Shown: positions 43,821 through 52,669, numbered from the stretch's first letter. The stretch is DNA of 64,000 nt from Nocardia mangyaensis (GCF_001886715.1 NZ_CP018082.1:7068001-7132000); one strand, 5' to 3'. Made by a program: numbers and translations. The notes: generated from the letters alone by a model not told the origin.

Positions 43821-45094
43821 GCATCCGGCCGTCCACGGCGCCCGAGTACACCGGCGCGACGCCGACCGCGCTCATCCGGATGGCCGATGCGGGAGACGTG
43901 TACGTGTCCTGGCGATGGGTGGGCGAAACCGCGGCGCGCGGGGTAGCGGTGCTGCCGCGTGATCAGGTCCGCGTGGTGCTGCGCCGGCTGGCGGACGCGG
44001 TGCCCGATCCGGCGCGGCCCGATGATCTGCGACGAGTGCTGACCGAAGGCGCCCTCGTTGATCCGGTCGCGGAAGTCGCACTCGCACAAGCACTGTCGCG
44101 AACACTGTTGCCCTATGGGCTGGCCGTACAGCTCTACGAGCTGTCGCAGCGAGGCATCCGGCCGCACCTGCGAATTCAGCCGTCCCCTCGATTGGCGCAG
44201 GTGCCGTGGGAGATCATCGCGCCCGATCCCGATGTCCGGCTGATCGATATCGCCGATGTCAGCCTGCTCGCGCCGGTGTCGGTGGTGCGGGCGCCGGAGC
44301 GTATCGCGCACCGCTGGAACGACACCAAGGACTTGCCGGTGGTGGCGGTGCTGGATCCGCGCGTACCAGGGTTTCGCGCCGATTCCGAACTCGGCTCGGT
44401 ACTCGGCAGGCCGAACGCGGACATGCCTGTCGCCCACCATTTCAGCCGCTACGACCGGCTACTTCCCGCCGTCGCCGATCCGGTCGAGCTGTTGCGGCGC
44501 ACCGACATCGATCGAACCTGGCTGTCGGCAGCCCTGCGAGCCGGGGCGAGCCGACTGGTCTACGTCGGCCACGTCACCGCGCCCGCGCCGGAATCCGGTG
44601 AAAGCGAACACGCGGAACTGCACCTGTGCTGCACCGCCGAGGCCCGCGGATTCGCCGCGTCGAACCGCACCCACCGACCGCTCTCGGCCAAAGACCTGCT
44701 GCTGGGCACCTATACCCTCGACTCGACCCCGGTGCCCGGCCGCGAACTGTGGCCGATGCCGAGCCGCGTGGCCCTCATCGCCTGCGAAAGCGGCGGCGAC
44801 CTGCGCTTCACCGAAGCCCTCGGCCTCACCACCGCGGCCCTCTCGGCAGGCGCCGAGCTCGTCACCGCCACCCGCTGGTCCCTCCCCACCGACCACGCCT
44901 TCCACACCCTCACCCCCACCACAACCCTTCCCCTCCAAGCCGCCATCTGCGCGGTCGACACCGCCCACGATTCCCCCACCCCCGTCCCCACCCTCCTGGC
45001 CTGGCAACGCACCCGCCTCGCCGCTTGGCGCGACTCCCCCATCCCGGAGAACTCACCCTTGCTCTGGTCGGCCTTCGCCACCGTCAGCGACTGA
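43817..45094 (+). CDS. CHAT-domain (caspase-like) peptidase
   Basis: Protein of 425 aa with a clan CD caspase-haemoglobinase fold. The N-terminal part includes LRIQPSPRLAQVPWEIIA, the block before the CHAT core; the catalytic His is His252 in LVYVGHVTAP and the Cys is Cys323 in VALIACESGGD, followed by the conserved AGAELVTATRW strand. Both dyad residues are intact, so it should be active once triggered. It is the last gene of the cluster. Known CHAT enzymes cleave specific partners in defence or cell death; the target here may be protein A or B, or a host protein. Confidence 0.88.
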   Translation: MSIRPSTAPEYTGATPTALIRMADAGDVYVSWRWVGETAARGVAVLPRDQVRVVLRRLADAVPDPARPDDLRRVLTEGALVDPVAEVALAQALSRTLLPYGLAVQLYELSQRGIRPHLRIQPSPRLAQVPWEIIAPDPDVRLIDIADVSLLAPVSVVRAPERIAHRWNDTKDLPVVAVLDPRVPGFRADSELGSVLGRPNADMPVAHHFSRYDRLLPAVADPVELLRRTDIDRTWLSAALRAGASRLVYVGHVTAPAPESGESEHAELHLCCTAEARGFAASNRTHRPLSAKDLLLGTYTLDSTPVPGRELWPMPSRVALIACESGGDLRFTEALGLTTAALSAGAELVTATRWSLPTDHAFHTLTPTTTLPLQAAICAVDTAHDSPTPVPTLLAWQRTRLAAWRDSPIPENSPLLWSAFATVSD

Positions 45095-45120
45095 TTCACC
45101 TACTCGGCGCAGGTCGAGAG

Positions 45121-45315
45121 CGGTATCGCACAAGCGCACATCGCGGCGGACTCACTCAGTCGGAGTTGGCGACTCGCGCCGGGCCGCGTCATCCCGCGGT
45201 GACCCGATTCGAGGCTGCCGGGACCATGCCGACGATCCCGCTACTCGAGCGTCATGCCGGCGCGCTCGAGTCGCACCTTCGCGGGGAGTTCGAACCGGGA
45301 CGCGCCGCCGGGTAG
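45121..45315 (+). pseudogene. Relic of an XRE-family regulator
   Basis: One frame reads GGLTQSELATRAGPRHPAVTR followed by FEAAGTMPTIPLLERHAGAL, closely matching the second to fifth helices of HTH-XRE antitoxin/regulator proteins. There is no start codon, and the first helix is missing. It ends in a stop at 45313 and touches the convergent His-rich gene. It could be the remains of a regulator once linked to the CHAT cluster. Confidence 0.55.
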
Positions 45316-45316
45316 G

Positions 45317-45613
45317 TCAGTGGTCGTCGTAGTGATCGTTGTGGGCCGCGTGGCGGTGGCCGTCGTGGATGTAGTCGACGTGGTCACCGTGCGGGACGGC
45401 GACATGGCCGCAGCCGGGGCCGTGGGTGTGGTTGTGGGCGGCGTGCTCGACGTGCGCCGAGGTCTCGCACTCGTCGAAGTGGCCGTCGTGGGCGCGATGC
45501 AGGTGGCCGTCGTGGACGTAGTCGACGTGGTCCTCGTGCGGGACCGCGACATGGCCGCACGTGGGGCCATGGGCGTGGGTGTGCTCGGGATGTTCAACGT
45601 GTGCGGTGGTCAT
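45317..45613 (-). CDS. Histidine-rich metal-binding protein with duplicated domain
   Basis: Protein of 98 aa, about one third His, with Asp and Glu. Two tandem copies of a ~45-residue unit start at HGPTCGHVAVPHEDHVDYVHD and HGPGCGHVAVPHGDHVDYIHD; each has one Cys in CGH. The composition implies binding of several zinc, nickel or copper ions, for storage or buffering. ATG 45613 has AAAGGAG 5 nt upstream. The upstream 50 bp contain an ATGCGCAT palindrome in an AT-richer context, a possible metalloregulator site. Similar small His-rich proteins are common in actinobacteria. Confidence 0.82.
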   Translation of the reverse strand: MTTAHVEHPEHTHAHGPTCGHVAVPHEDHVDYVHDGHLHRAHDGHFDECETSAHVEHAAHNHTHGPGCGHVAVPHGDHVDYIHDGHRHAAHNDHYDDH

Positions 45614-45695
45614 CGCTCTCCTTTGGTCGAAGTGGAGCTGAGCACTTCCGACATTAACAGATGCGCATGAGTAACCGTGACCCTGTCCGCCCTGG

Positions 45696-46421
45696 TCAGA
45701 GGACCTGGTCGAGGAAGCGGCGCAGACGCGGGGTTCTCGCGTCGTCGAACAGCTCGTCTGGGGTGCCGGTCTCCACGACGACCCCCTGATCCATGAACAC
45801 CACGCTGTCGGAGACGCTGCGGGCGAAGCCCATCTCGTGGGTCACCACGATCATCGTCATCCCGCCCGCGGCGAGTTCGGCCATCAGCGCGAGCACACCC
45901 TTGACCAGTTCCGGGTCCAGCGCCGAGGTGGCCTCGTCGAAGAACATCAGCTCCGGCTTCATGGCCAGGGCGCGGGCGATGGCGACCCGCTGCTGCTGAC
46001 CGCCCGACAGCGAGGCGGGCCGGGCATCGGCCTTGTTCGCGAGACCGACGATCTCGAGCTGTTCGAGCGCGAGCGCGCGGGCTTCCTCGCCGGACAGGCC
46101 GCGCAGCTTGCGTGGTCCGAGCGCGATGTTGTCGGCGACGGTCTTGTGCGGGAACAGGTTGAACTGCTGGAAGACCATCCCGATGCGCTGGCGCAACCGG
46201 TCGGGACTGTCGCGCAGCACGGATGCGCCGTCGAGCAGGATGTCACCGGAATCGGGTTCGTGCAGGCGGTTGAGCACGCGCAGCAGCGTCGATTTGCCCG
46301 AGCCGGACGGGCCGATGACGGTGGTGGCGTGTCCGGCGTCGACGTGGATGTCGACCCCGCGCAGGATGTGGTTGTTACCGAGGGTCAGATTCAGTCCCGT
46401 ACCGGTGAGAGATGCGCTCAT
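45696..46421 (-). CDS. Polar amino-acid ABC transporter ATPase (GlnQ type)
   Basis: ATPase of 241 aa. Walker A is [13 protein letters not shown], the Q-loop is [14 protein letters not shown], the signature is [15 protein letters not shown], Walker B is [14 protein letters not shown], and the switch His is in VTHEMGFA. These are the hallmarks of the polar amino-acid importer ATPases. Its ATG overlaps the stop of the upstream binding-protein/permease gene (ATGA). It energises uptake of glutamine, glutamate or a related amino acid. Confidence 0.95.
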   Translation of the reverse strand: MSASLTGTGLNLTLGNNHILRGVDIHVDAGHATTVIGPSGSGKSTLLRVLNRLHEPDSGDILLDGASVLRDSPDRLRQRIGMVFQQFNLFPHKTVADNIALGPRKLRGLSGEEARALALEQLEIVGLANKADARPASLSGGQQQRVAIARALAMKPELMFFDEATSALDPELVKGVLALMAELAAGGMTMIVVTHEMGFARSVSDSVVFMDQGVVVETGTPDELFDDARTPRLRRFLDQVL

Positions 46422-48208
46422 CAGCGACCTTCCGAGATAGTGGCCGACTCGACCGGGTCGATGGGGGCGGCGGGTGCCGGTTTGCCGGTGCGCATCCGCC
46501 GGTCGATGTAGTTCACCAGGTGGGTGAGCGGGATGGTCAGCACCAGATACATCAGACCCGCGGCGACCAGCGGCGACAGATTGCCGGTCTGGGCATTGAG
46601 ATCGCGGCCGACGGCGAACAGCTCGCGCTGGGAGGCGAGCAGGCCGAGGAAGTAGATCAGCGAGGAGTCCTTGATCAGCGCGATGAACTGGTTCATCAGC
46701 GCGGGCAGCACCCGGCGCACGCCCTGCGGGATCACCACCAGGGTCATCGCCTGGCGATATCCGAACCCGATGGCCCGCGCGGCCTCGAGCTGGCCGGGCT
46801 CCACCGACTGGATGCCGGAGCGGAAGATCTCGCCGATATAGGCCGAGGCGAGCAGCGCCAGCGCCACCGCACCGAGCCAGTACGGGTTGCCGCCGGTGAT
46901 GTTGCGGACCACCGGACCGATGCCGAGCCCGATCAGCAGGATGATCACCACTGCGGGCAGGCCGCGGAAGATGTCGGTGTAGATCCGGGCGGGCCAGCGC
47001 AGCCAGCGCGAGCGCGAGATGCCCATCACCGCGAGCACCATGCCGATGATGGTGCCGAGCACACCCGAAACCACCGCCAGGATCAGGGTGTTCGGCAGAC
47101 CGGTCTTGATCAGGTCGGGAATGGCCTTGGCGTACAACGACCAGTCGAAGAAGGTGTCCTTCAACTGCTGCAGGGTCGACTTCTGCGCCACCTGCTCGGT
47201 CTCGCCCTCGCCGCGTTCGGCGGCCAGTGCGGCGAAGTCCGGAAGTTCCGGCGTCGGTGCGGCTCGGGAGCCGGGCTTCCAGCCGGGTGGCAGTTCACGG
47301 GGCACCCAGTCGGCGTAGAGACGGGCGTAGGTGCCGTCGGCGATCACGGCGTCGAGGCCGGAGTTGAGCGCGTCGATGAGCGGCTGATTGCCCTTGGCCA
47401 CGGCGTAGCCGACGAAGTTGTCGAGGCTGAAGGTGTTCTGCGAGATCACGATGCCGTCGCCCGGTGAGATCGCGCCCTCGGCCTGGGCCGAGGGCGCTAC
47501 CCAGGCGTCGACCTGGCCGGACTTCAGATTGGCGTAGGCGGTGTTGTAGTCGGGGAACTTCACCGGGTCCAGCCCCAGCTGGTTCACCACGAACTCGTCC
47601 TGCACGGTGCCCTGCACCACCGCGATGCGCGAGCTCTGATTCAGGTCGCCGAAGGCTTCGATCGCGCTGTTCTGCGCCACGACCAGCGAGAAGTAGCCGA
47701 AGTCGTAACCGTTGGTGAAGCCGACCAGCTCGCGCCGGGCATCGGTGGTGGTGATGTTGGACGAGCCGACATCGAAGCGCTTGCCCGCCACCTGGGCCAG
47801 CAGCCCGCTGAACTCGGTGCCCGAGAACTCCACCCGCAGACCGAGTTTCTCGCCGATCGCGCGCAGCAGCTCGTTGTCGAAGCCGGTGAAGCTACCCTGC
47901 CCGTTCACGCAGATGCTGGGCGGGGCGTCGGAGAGCGTGCCGACGCTCAGCGTGCCCGGGTCGAGCAGACCGAGCCCGGCGGTATCGATCGACTCGACCG
48001 GCTCGGTGGTGGCAGTTGTGTAGCGGTCGGCCCCGGCGGCTTCGGGACCGCCGAGATTCGACGGTGCCGCCGCGGCCGCGCTCGCCCCCTGCGGGGAACA
48101 CAGATCGCGCGCGGTGTCGGAGCCGCCGCAGCCCGTCGCCGCGACACCGACGAGGAGCAACAGCGCGGCTATCCGCGCCCGGGTTCGCACAGCACGCACA
48201 CCAGACAT
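46421..48208 (-). CDS. Fused amino-acid ABC substrate-binding protein and permease
   Basis: Protein of 595 aa. The signal peptide ends in the lipobox ATGC; residues ~70-300 form a PBP-like binding domain ([19 protein letters not shown] region, reading [20 protein letters not shown], then RKFDVG-like [17 protein letters not shown]), and after a short linker a permease domain has five TM helices with the EAA loop [19 protein letters not shown]. The solute-binding domain is thus tethered to the membrane channel. Such SBP-permease fusions occur in a subset of GlnHPQ systems. ATG 48208 is 8 nt after TAGGGT. Confidence 0.93.
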   Translation of the reverse strand: MSGVRAVRTRARIAALLLLVGVAATGCGGSDTARDLCSPQGASAAAAAPSNLGGPEAAGADRYTTATTEPVESIDTAGLGLLDPGTLSVGTLSDAPPSICVNGQGSFTGFDNELLRAIGEKLGLRVEFSGTEFSGLLAQVAGKRFDVGSSNITTTDARRELVGFTNGYDFGYFSLVVAQNSAIEAFGDLNQSSRIAVVQGTVQDEFVVNQLGLDPVKFPDYNTAYANLKSGQVDAWVAPSAQAEGAISPGDGIVISQNTFSLDNFVGYAVAKGNQPLIDALNSGLDAVIADGTYARLYADWVPRELPPGWKPGSRAAPTPELPDFAALAAERGEGETEQVAQKSTLQQLKDTFFDWSLYAKAIPDLIKTGLPNTLILAVVSGVLGTIIGMVLAVMGISRSRWLRWPARIYTDIFRGLPAVVIILLIGLGIGPVVRNITGGNPYWLGAVALALLASAYIGEIFRSGIQSVEPGQLEAARAIGFGYRQAMTLVVIPQGVRRVLPALMNQFIALIKDSSLIYFLGLLASQRELFAVGRDLNAQTGNLSPLVAAGLMYLVLTIPLTHLVNYIDRRMRTGKPAPAAPIDPVESATISEGR

Positions 48209-48279
48209 GCCGATAGACCCTAGCGGCCGCCCGGCGAACCGATGGCTACGCGCGCCAGGCGTCGGCGCGAATCACCTGC

Positions 48280-49074
48280 TCAGGCGAGACCTTCGAGTGA
48301 CTCAGGGTTCACTTCGTCACGCCATTCGAGCGCCTGACGCAGGGTGGTGAGGTCGTAATCGGGGCCGGAGACGCCGACCGTGAACAGACTGACCCCCGCC
48401 GCGTGCAATGCCTCGGCGTCGTTGCGCCCCGGCCAGGCCACCGAGCGCTCGATCCTGGATTCGTCGGTGCCCGCGGCGGCCGCGTGCTCGGCGAGGACCT
48501 TGTTCTTGTGCGCGAAGGTCGTCACGTCGGCGAAGGAGTGCCAGATGTCGGCGTACTCGGCGACCAGCCGCAGGGTCTTGCGCTCGCCCCCACCGCCGAT
48601 CAGGATCGGGATGTGCCGGGTCGGCGGCGGATTCAGCGTGCCGAGCCTGGTCGAGATCCGGGCCAGGCTCTCCTTCAACAGCTTCAGCCTGCTGCCTGGG
48701 GTGCCGAACTCGTAGCCGTACTCGTCGTAGTCGCGTTCGAACCAGCCCGCGCCGATGCCGAGGATGAGCCTGCCGCCGCTGATGTGGTCGACCGTGCGGG
48801 CCATGTCGGCGAGCAGATCGGGATTGCGGTAGCCGCCGCCGGTGACCAGCGCGCCGAACTCGACCCGCTCGGTCTGTTCGGCCCAGGCGCCGAGCATGGT
48901 CCAGCACTCGAAGTGCGCGCCCGCCGGATCGCCGGAGAGCGGATAGAAATGGTCCCAGTTGAAGACGATGTCGACACCCGCGTCCTCGGCCCGCAGCACC
49001 GCGTCACGGATCAACCCGTAGTCGGGGGCGTGCTGGGGCTGAAGCTGGACTCCGATACGAACTGGACGACTCAT
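48280..49074 (-). CDS. LLM-class F420-dependent oxidoreductase
   Basis: TIM-barrel enzyme of 264 aa of the luciferase-like monooxygenase family. Typical F420 branch blocks are IGVQLQPQHAPDYGLIRDAVLRAED-type start (IGVQLQPQHA), VFNWDHFYPL, TGGGYRNPDLLADMARTVDH and LGIGAGWFERDYDEYGYEFG. The C-terminal region includes IPILIGGGGERKTLRLVAEY. It likely uses F420 for a hydride transfer to an unknown substrate. ATG 49074 has GGAGCGCGG upstream. It stands alone, divergent from the sugar ATPase. Confidence 0.9.
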   Translation of the reverse strand: MSRPVRIGVQLQPQHAPDYGLIRDAVLRAEDAGVDIVFNWDHFYPLSGDPAGAHFECWTMLGAWAEQTERVEFGALVTGGGYRNPDLLADMARTVDHISGGRLILGIGAGWFERDYDEYGYEFGTPGSRLKLLKESLARISTRLGTLNPPPTRHIPILIGGGGERKTLRLVAEYADIWHSFADVTTFAHKNKVLAEHAAAAGTDESRIERSVAWPGRNDAEALHAAGVSLFTVGVSGPDYDLTTLRQALEWRDEVNPESLEGLA

Positions 49075-49218
49075 TCCGCGCTCCTGTGTACTCGGTGGGC
49101 TCCGCGATCGAGGCTACCCGGAATCGCACGGGTGTTCCGTACCGCCGCTACGATCCCTGGCGACCCTGTTCTCGGATCGTCCGGCACGTTCCTGCCGGGA
49201 TGGGAAGTTGATCTACGC

Positions 49219-50301
49219 ATGGCTACCGTGACCTTCGATCGCGCCACCAGGCTCTACGCCGGTGCGAGCAAACCCGCCGTCGACGCGCTCGACCTCGAGA
49301 TCGCCGACGGCGAGTTCCTGGTCCTGGTCGGACCCTCGGGTTGCGGCAAATCCACCTCGCTGCGGATGCTGGCCGGGCTCGAGGAGGTCAACGGCGGACG
49401 CATCCTGATCGGTGAGAACGACGTGACCGACGCCGAACCCAAGGATCGCGACATCGCGATGGTGTTCCAGAACTACGCGCTCTACCCGCACATGTCGGTC
49501 GCGGAGAACATGGGCTTCGCGCTCAAGCTGGCCAAGGTGTCCAAGGACGAGCGCTCCCAGCGGGTGCTCGAGGCCGCCAAGCTGCTCGACCTCGAGGACT
49601 ACCTCGACCGCAAGCCCAAGGCGCTCTCGGGCGGTCAGCGTCAGCGGGTGGCGATGGGCCGGGCGATCGTGCGTCAGCCGCAGGTGTTCCTGATGGACGA
49701 GCCGCTGTCGAACCTCGATGCCAAGCTGCGCGTGCAGACCCGTACCCAGATCGCGCAGCTGCAACGGCGTCTCGGCACGACCACGGTCTACGTCACCCAC
49801 GATCAGGTCGAGGCGATGACGATGGGCGACCGGGTCGCGGTGCTCAAGGACGGCCTGCTGCAGCAGTGCGCGTCGCCGCGCGATCTCTACCGTGACCCGG
49901 CCAATGTGTTCGTCGCCGGGTTCATGGGTTCCCCGGCGATGAACCTGTTCACGCTGCCGGTCGCCGACGGTGCGGTCACCATCGGCGGCTACCCGGTGCG
50001 GGTGCCGCGCGCGGTGGTCGACACGGGCGAGAGCTCGGTCGTGCTCGGTATCCGGCCCGAACACCTCGAGGTCGGCGATGGCGGCCTGCAGATGGAGGTC
50101 GACGTGGTGGAGGAGCTCGGCTCCGACGCCTACGTCTACGGGCGCGCGCTGTCCACCGGCGCGAGCGGGCAGGCCGGGGAAACGATTGTGGCGCGGGTGG
50201 ATTGGCGCACCCCGCCGACCAAGGGCGAGCGCCTGCAGCTGATCGCCGACCCCGAGCACGTGTACTTCTTCAGCGCCTCCGACGGCCGCCGTCTGCGCTG
50301 A
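49219..50301 (+). CDS. Sugar ABC transporter ATPase (SugC/UgpC/MsiK type)
   Basis: ATPase of 360 aa of the carbohydrate CUT1 importers. Walker A is LVGPSGCGKSTSLR, the signature is LSGGQRQRVAMGRAI, Walker B is VFLMDEPLSNLDAKLR, and the C-terminal ~120 residues are the TOBE/OB regulatory domain (LGIRPEHLEVGDGG). It lacks adjacent permease or binding-protein genes. The LpqY/SugA/SugB-like operon 9 kb away has no ATPase, so this protein probably serves it and perhaps other importers, like MsiK in Streptomyces (inference). ATG 49219 gives the family-typical N-terminus. Confidence 0.93.
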   Translation: MATVTFDRATRLYAGASKPAVDALDLEIADGEFLVLVGPSGCGKSTSLRMLAGLEEVNGGRILIGENDVTDAEPKDRDIAMVFQNYALYPHMSVAENMGFALKLAKVSKDERSQRVLEAAKLLDLEDYLDRKPKALSGGQRQRVAMGRAIVRQPQVFLMDEPLSNLDAKLRVQTRTQIAQLQRRLGTTTVYVTHDQVEAMTMGDRVAVLKDGLLQQCASPRDLYRDPANVFVAGFMGSPAMNLFTLPVADGAVTIGGYPVRVPRAVVDTGESSVVLGIRPEHLEVGDGGLQMEVDVVEELGSDAYVYGRALSTGASGQAGETIVARVDWRTPPTKGERLQLIADPEHVYFFSASDGRRLR

Positions 50302-50308
50302 ATCGGTT

Positions 50309-50340
50309 GCCTGCCCGCGGATTTCGTTCCACGGGCAGGC
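50309..50340. terminator. Terminator hairpin after the sugar ATPase
   Basis: A 9-bp stem (GCCTGCCCG / CGGGCAGGC), extendable by two further base pairs across a mismatch, follows 7 nt after the stop and separates it from the convergent HxlR gene. Confidence 0.65.
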
Positions 50341-50377
50341 ACCGAGGACATCGGCGTCGGCGTCCGCACCGGCTGAG

Positions 50378-50890
50378 TCAGCGCGCGTTCTTGCGGGCGC
50401 GCAGGTAGTCCTTGTTGACGCGGACCTTGAGCCGCTCGAGGGGAACTTCTGTGCCGTCGGGGGTGCGGAGGTCGACGGTGACGGGAGTGTCGGTGTCGGC
50501 GTCGACGCGCAGCAGCGGCGGCGGGCCGGGCTGGAGGTATTTGTCGCCCCACTGCCAGAGAGCGACGACGACGGGGAGCAGGTCGCGGCCCATCTGGGTC
50601 AGGACGTATTCGTTGCGGGTGCGCTTGCCCTCTTCCCGATAGGGCTGTTTCTCGAGCAGGCCGGCCTCGGTGAGTTTGCGGAGTTGGCCCGCGGCGGCGG
50701 CGTCGGTGATGCCGACCCGGCGGGCGAAACCGTCGAAGCGACGGGTGCCGTAGTAGGCCTCGCGCAGGATGAGCATCGCCGAGCGAGTGCCGATGAGGTC
50801 CATGGCGCGCGCGATGGAACAGCCCGTGGTGTCCCACGCGCTCAAATCCGCCAGAGGTCCATCCATCACGGCCGCCATGTCCGACATCAT
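50378..50890 (-). CDS. HxlR-family transcriptional regulator
   Basis: Winged-helix protein of 170 aa. The HxlR core is TGCSIARAMDLIGTRSAMLIL with the sensor-type Cys, RFDGFARRVGITDAAAAGQLRKLTEAGLL (recognition helix) and EEGKRTRNEYVLTQMG (wing). A C-terminal ~60-residue beta-rich extension (PVTVDLRTPDGTEV) is longer than in basic HxlR proteins. The ATG at 50890 is the first of several close ATG codons and the exact start is uncertain by up to 15 codons. It is divergent from a thiolase gene and likely represses it. Confidence 0.85.
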   Translation of the reverse strand: MMSDMAAVMDGPLADLSAWDTTGCSIARAMDLIGTRSAMLILREAYYGTRRFDGFARRVGITDAAAAGQLRKLTEAGLLEKQPYREEGKRTRNEYVLTQMGRDLLPVVVALWQWGDKYLQPGPPPLLRVDADTDTPVTVDLRTPDGTEVPLERLKVRVNKDYLRARKNAR

Positions 50891-50903
50891 ACCCACCACT
50901 GAC

Positions 50904-50953
50904 TTGATCAACGATAGTTAGCGCCTATTCTGACTATTGTTAGATAAAGTCAG
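50904..50953 (+). promoter_or_regulatory. Promoter and operator between HxlR and thiolase
   Basis: TTGATC (50904-50909), a 16-bp spacer and TATTCT (50926-50931) form the thiolase promoter. The dyad CTGACT-N12-AGTCAG (50930-50953) covers the end of the -10 and the start site, where a dimeric HxlR protein could block transcription. Confidence 0.5.
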
Positions 50954-50974
50954 ATAGGTCGAAAGAGGACTCCC

Positions 50975-52144
50975 ATGCGAGACGCGGTCATCGTCGAAGC
51001 GGTACGCACCCCCATCGGCCGGGGCAAGCCCGACGGCGCACTGCACGACATCCATCCCGTCGACCTGCTCGCGCACAGCCTGCGCGCGGTGATCGAGCGA
51101 AGCGGCATCGACCCGGCCCTGGTCGACGACGTGATCGGCGGCATCGTCACCCAGGCCGGCGAGCAGGGCGCGAACATGACCCGGCGGGCGGTACTGGCCG
51201 CCGGGTATCCCGAATCCGTGCCGGCCACCACGGTCGACCGGCAGTGCGGCAGCAGCCAGCAGGCCATCCACTTCGCCGCACAGGGCGTGCTCGCGGGCGC
51301 CTACGACATCGTGGTGGCGGCGGGCGTGGAATCCATGGGCCGAATTCCCATGGGCGCCAACCTCGTCGGCACCACCGACCTCTCCGGTGTCGCGTTCGCC
51401 GAGCGTTACCCGGACGACCTGGTACCCCAGGGCATCAGCGCCGAACTCATCGCCGCCCAGTGGGAACTGACCCGAACCCAGCTCGACGAATTCGCCCTCG
51501 GCAGCCACGAAAAGGCCGCCCGCGCCACCAAAGACGGACTCTTCGCCGACGAGCTCGCACCACTGAACGGGTTGGCCACCGACGAGGGCATCCGGGTCGG
51601 CAGCACGCTCGACACCCTCGCGAAGCTGCGGCCCGCCTACTACGACCCCGCCATGGCGGCGCGCTTCCCGCAGATCGGCTGGGAAATCACCGCGGCCTCG
51701 GCCAGCCAGGTCAGCGACGGCAGCTCCGCGGTGCTCATCATGTCCGGCGAGCGCGCCGCCCAGCTCGGCCTGCGTCCGCTGGCCCGGCTGCACAGTTTCG
51801 CTGTCGCCGGGGACGACCCGCTGCTCATGCTCACCGCCGTCATCCCGGCGACCGAGAAGGTGTTGCGGCGGGCCGGGCTGGAGCTGGCCGACATCGACCT
51901 GATCGAGATCAACGAGGCGTTCTCCCCGGTCGTGCTGGCCTGGGCACAGGAGACCGGCGCCGACCTGAGCAAGGTGAACGTCAACGGCGGAGCCATCGCC
52001 CTCGGCCATCCGCTGGGCGCTTCGGGCGCCCGGCTGATGACGACGCTGGTCCACGCCCTGCACCAGCGCGGCGGACGCTACGGCCTGCAAACCATGTGCG
52101 AGGCGGGCGGCCTCGCCAACGCCACCATCATCGAACGACTCTGA
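50975..52144 (+). CDS. Acetyl-CoA acetyltransferase-type thiolase
   Basis: Thiolase of 389 aa. The nucleophilic Cys is in VDRQCGSSQQA, the HNEAF-type motif reads INEAFSPVVLA, GGAIALGHPLGASGARL carries the catalytic His, and the second Cys is in MCEAGGLANATI. All four catalytic elements are present. It cleaves or forms a beta-ketoacyl-CoA bond, probably in fatty-acid or sterol side-chain degradation. ATG 50975 has GAGGA 6 nt upstream. Control by the divergent HxlR protein is likely. Confidence 0.93.
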   Translation: MRDAVIVEAVRTPIGRGKPDGALHDIHPVDLLAHSLRAVIERSGIDPALVDDVIGGIVTQAGEQGANMTRRAVLAAGYPESVPATTVDRQCGSSQQAIHFAAQGVLAGAYDIVVAAGVESMGRIPMGANLVGTTDLSGVAFAERYPDDLVPQGISAELIAAQWELTRTQLDEFALGSHEKAARATKDGLFADELAPLNGLATDEGIRVGSTLDTLAKLRPAYYDPAMAARFPQIGWEITAASASQVSDGSSAVLIMSGERAAQLGLRPLARLHSFAVAGDDPLLMLTAVIPATEKVLRRAGLELADIDLIEINEAFSPVVLAWAQETGADLSKVNVNGGAIALGHPLGASGARLMTTLVHALHQRGGRYGLQTMCEAGGLANATIIERL

Positions 52145-52150
52145 CCGGTG

Positions 52151-52176
52151 AGTGGCGGCGTCTCGGCGCCGCCACT
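52151..52176 (+). terminator. Terminator hairpin after the thiolase
   Basis: A perfect 10-bp stem (AGTGGCGGCG / CGCCGCCACT) with a 6-nt loop lies 6 nt after the stop codon. Confidence 0.7.
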
Positions 52177-52261
52177 GTCCATCGATACGCTGACGCCGTT
52201 CTCGATTACTTGACCTGGGCGCAATTGGACGAGGGAATCGACTGAACCGGCGCGCTCATCG

Positions 52262-52585
52262 TCACGACCACGTGGCGATCTCGCGGCCGGTCAGGAAGGT
52301 GGCGATCACCACCAGGGCGCCGAGTGCGGGCACGTAGCCGATGCGCCAGTCCTGGCGCATTCCGATCGCCACCCACACCGCCGAGCCGATGGCGGCGGCT
52401 GCCGCGCCCGCGCAGGCCACCTGGGAGCCAAAGGTCGCGTAGGGGGTGTAGCAGCCGCCGTAGTCGAGGGGGCAGGTGCGGTCGGCCAGCTCGAGGTGGA
52501 TCGCGGTGGCAGCCGACGCGCAGGCGAACAGGACCAGTGCCGCGAGCAGTACCAAGGCGGTTGTCCGGTCGGTGTCACGGCGCAT
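52262..52585 (-). CDS. Small three-TM membrane protein of unknown function
   Basis: Protein of 107 aa, not recognised. The first TM helix (TALVLLAALVLFACASAATA) is followed by a short extracytoplasmic loop with two Cys (ADRTCPLDYGGCYTPYATFG), then two more TM helices. The loop Cys pair may form a disulphide. ATG 52585 follows GATCCT by 6 nt, a weak leaderless -10. It is divergent from menC with 84 nt between the start codons. Confidence 0.65.
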   Translation of the reverse strand: MRRDTDRTTALVLLAALVLFACASAATAIHLELADRTCPLDYGGCYTPYATFGSQVACAGAAAAAIGSAVWVAIGMRQDWRIGYVPALGALVVIATFLTGREIATWS

Positions 52586-52656
52586 GGTCTCAGGATCGCC
52601 CGGCACAGGCCGGTGCGACACCGTGGAACTACTCGAGCCGAGATCTCGTCGACCTC

Positions 52657-52662
52657 TACGAT
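52657..52662 (+). promoter_or_regulatory. -10 element TACGAT for leaderless menC
   Basis: TACGAT is followed by 7 nt and the ATG at 52670. Confidence 0.5.
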
Positions 52663-52669
52663 CGGGACG

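Noticed and set aside
45614..45680. Zur box upstream of the His-rich gene
   Set aside because: An ATGCGCAT palindrome and partly symmetric flanks are present, but the sequence does not fit the TGAAAATGATTTTCA-like consensus well enough to call it.
52180..52245. Short peptide-like stretch AVLDYLTWAQLDEGID before the membrane-protein stop
   Set aside because: Reads like the C-terminus of a lost protein, but it is too short and has no start or family match.
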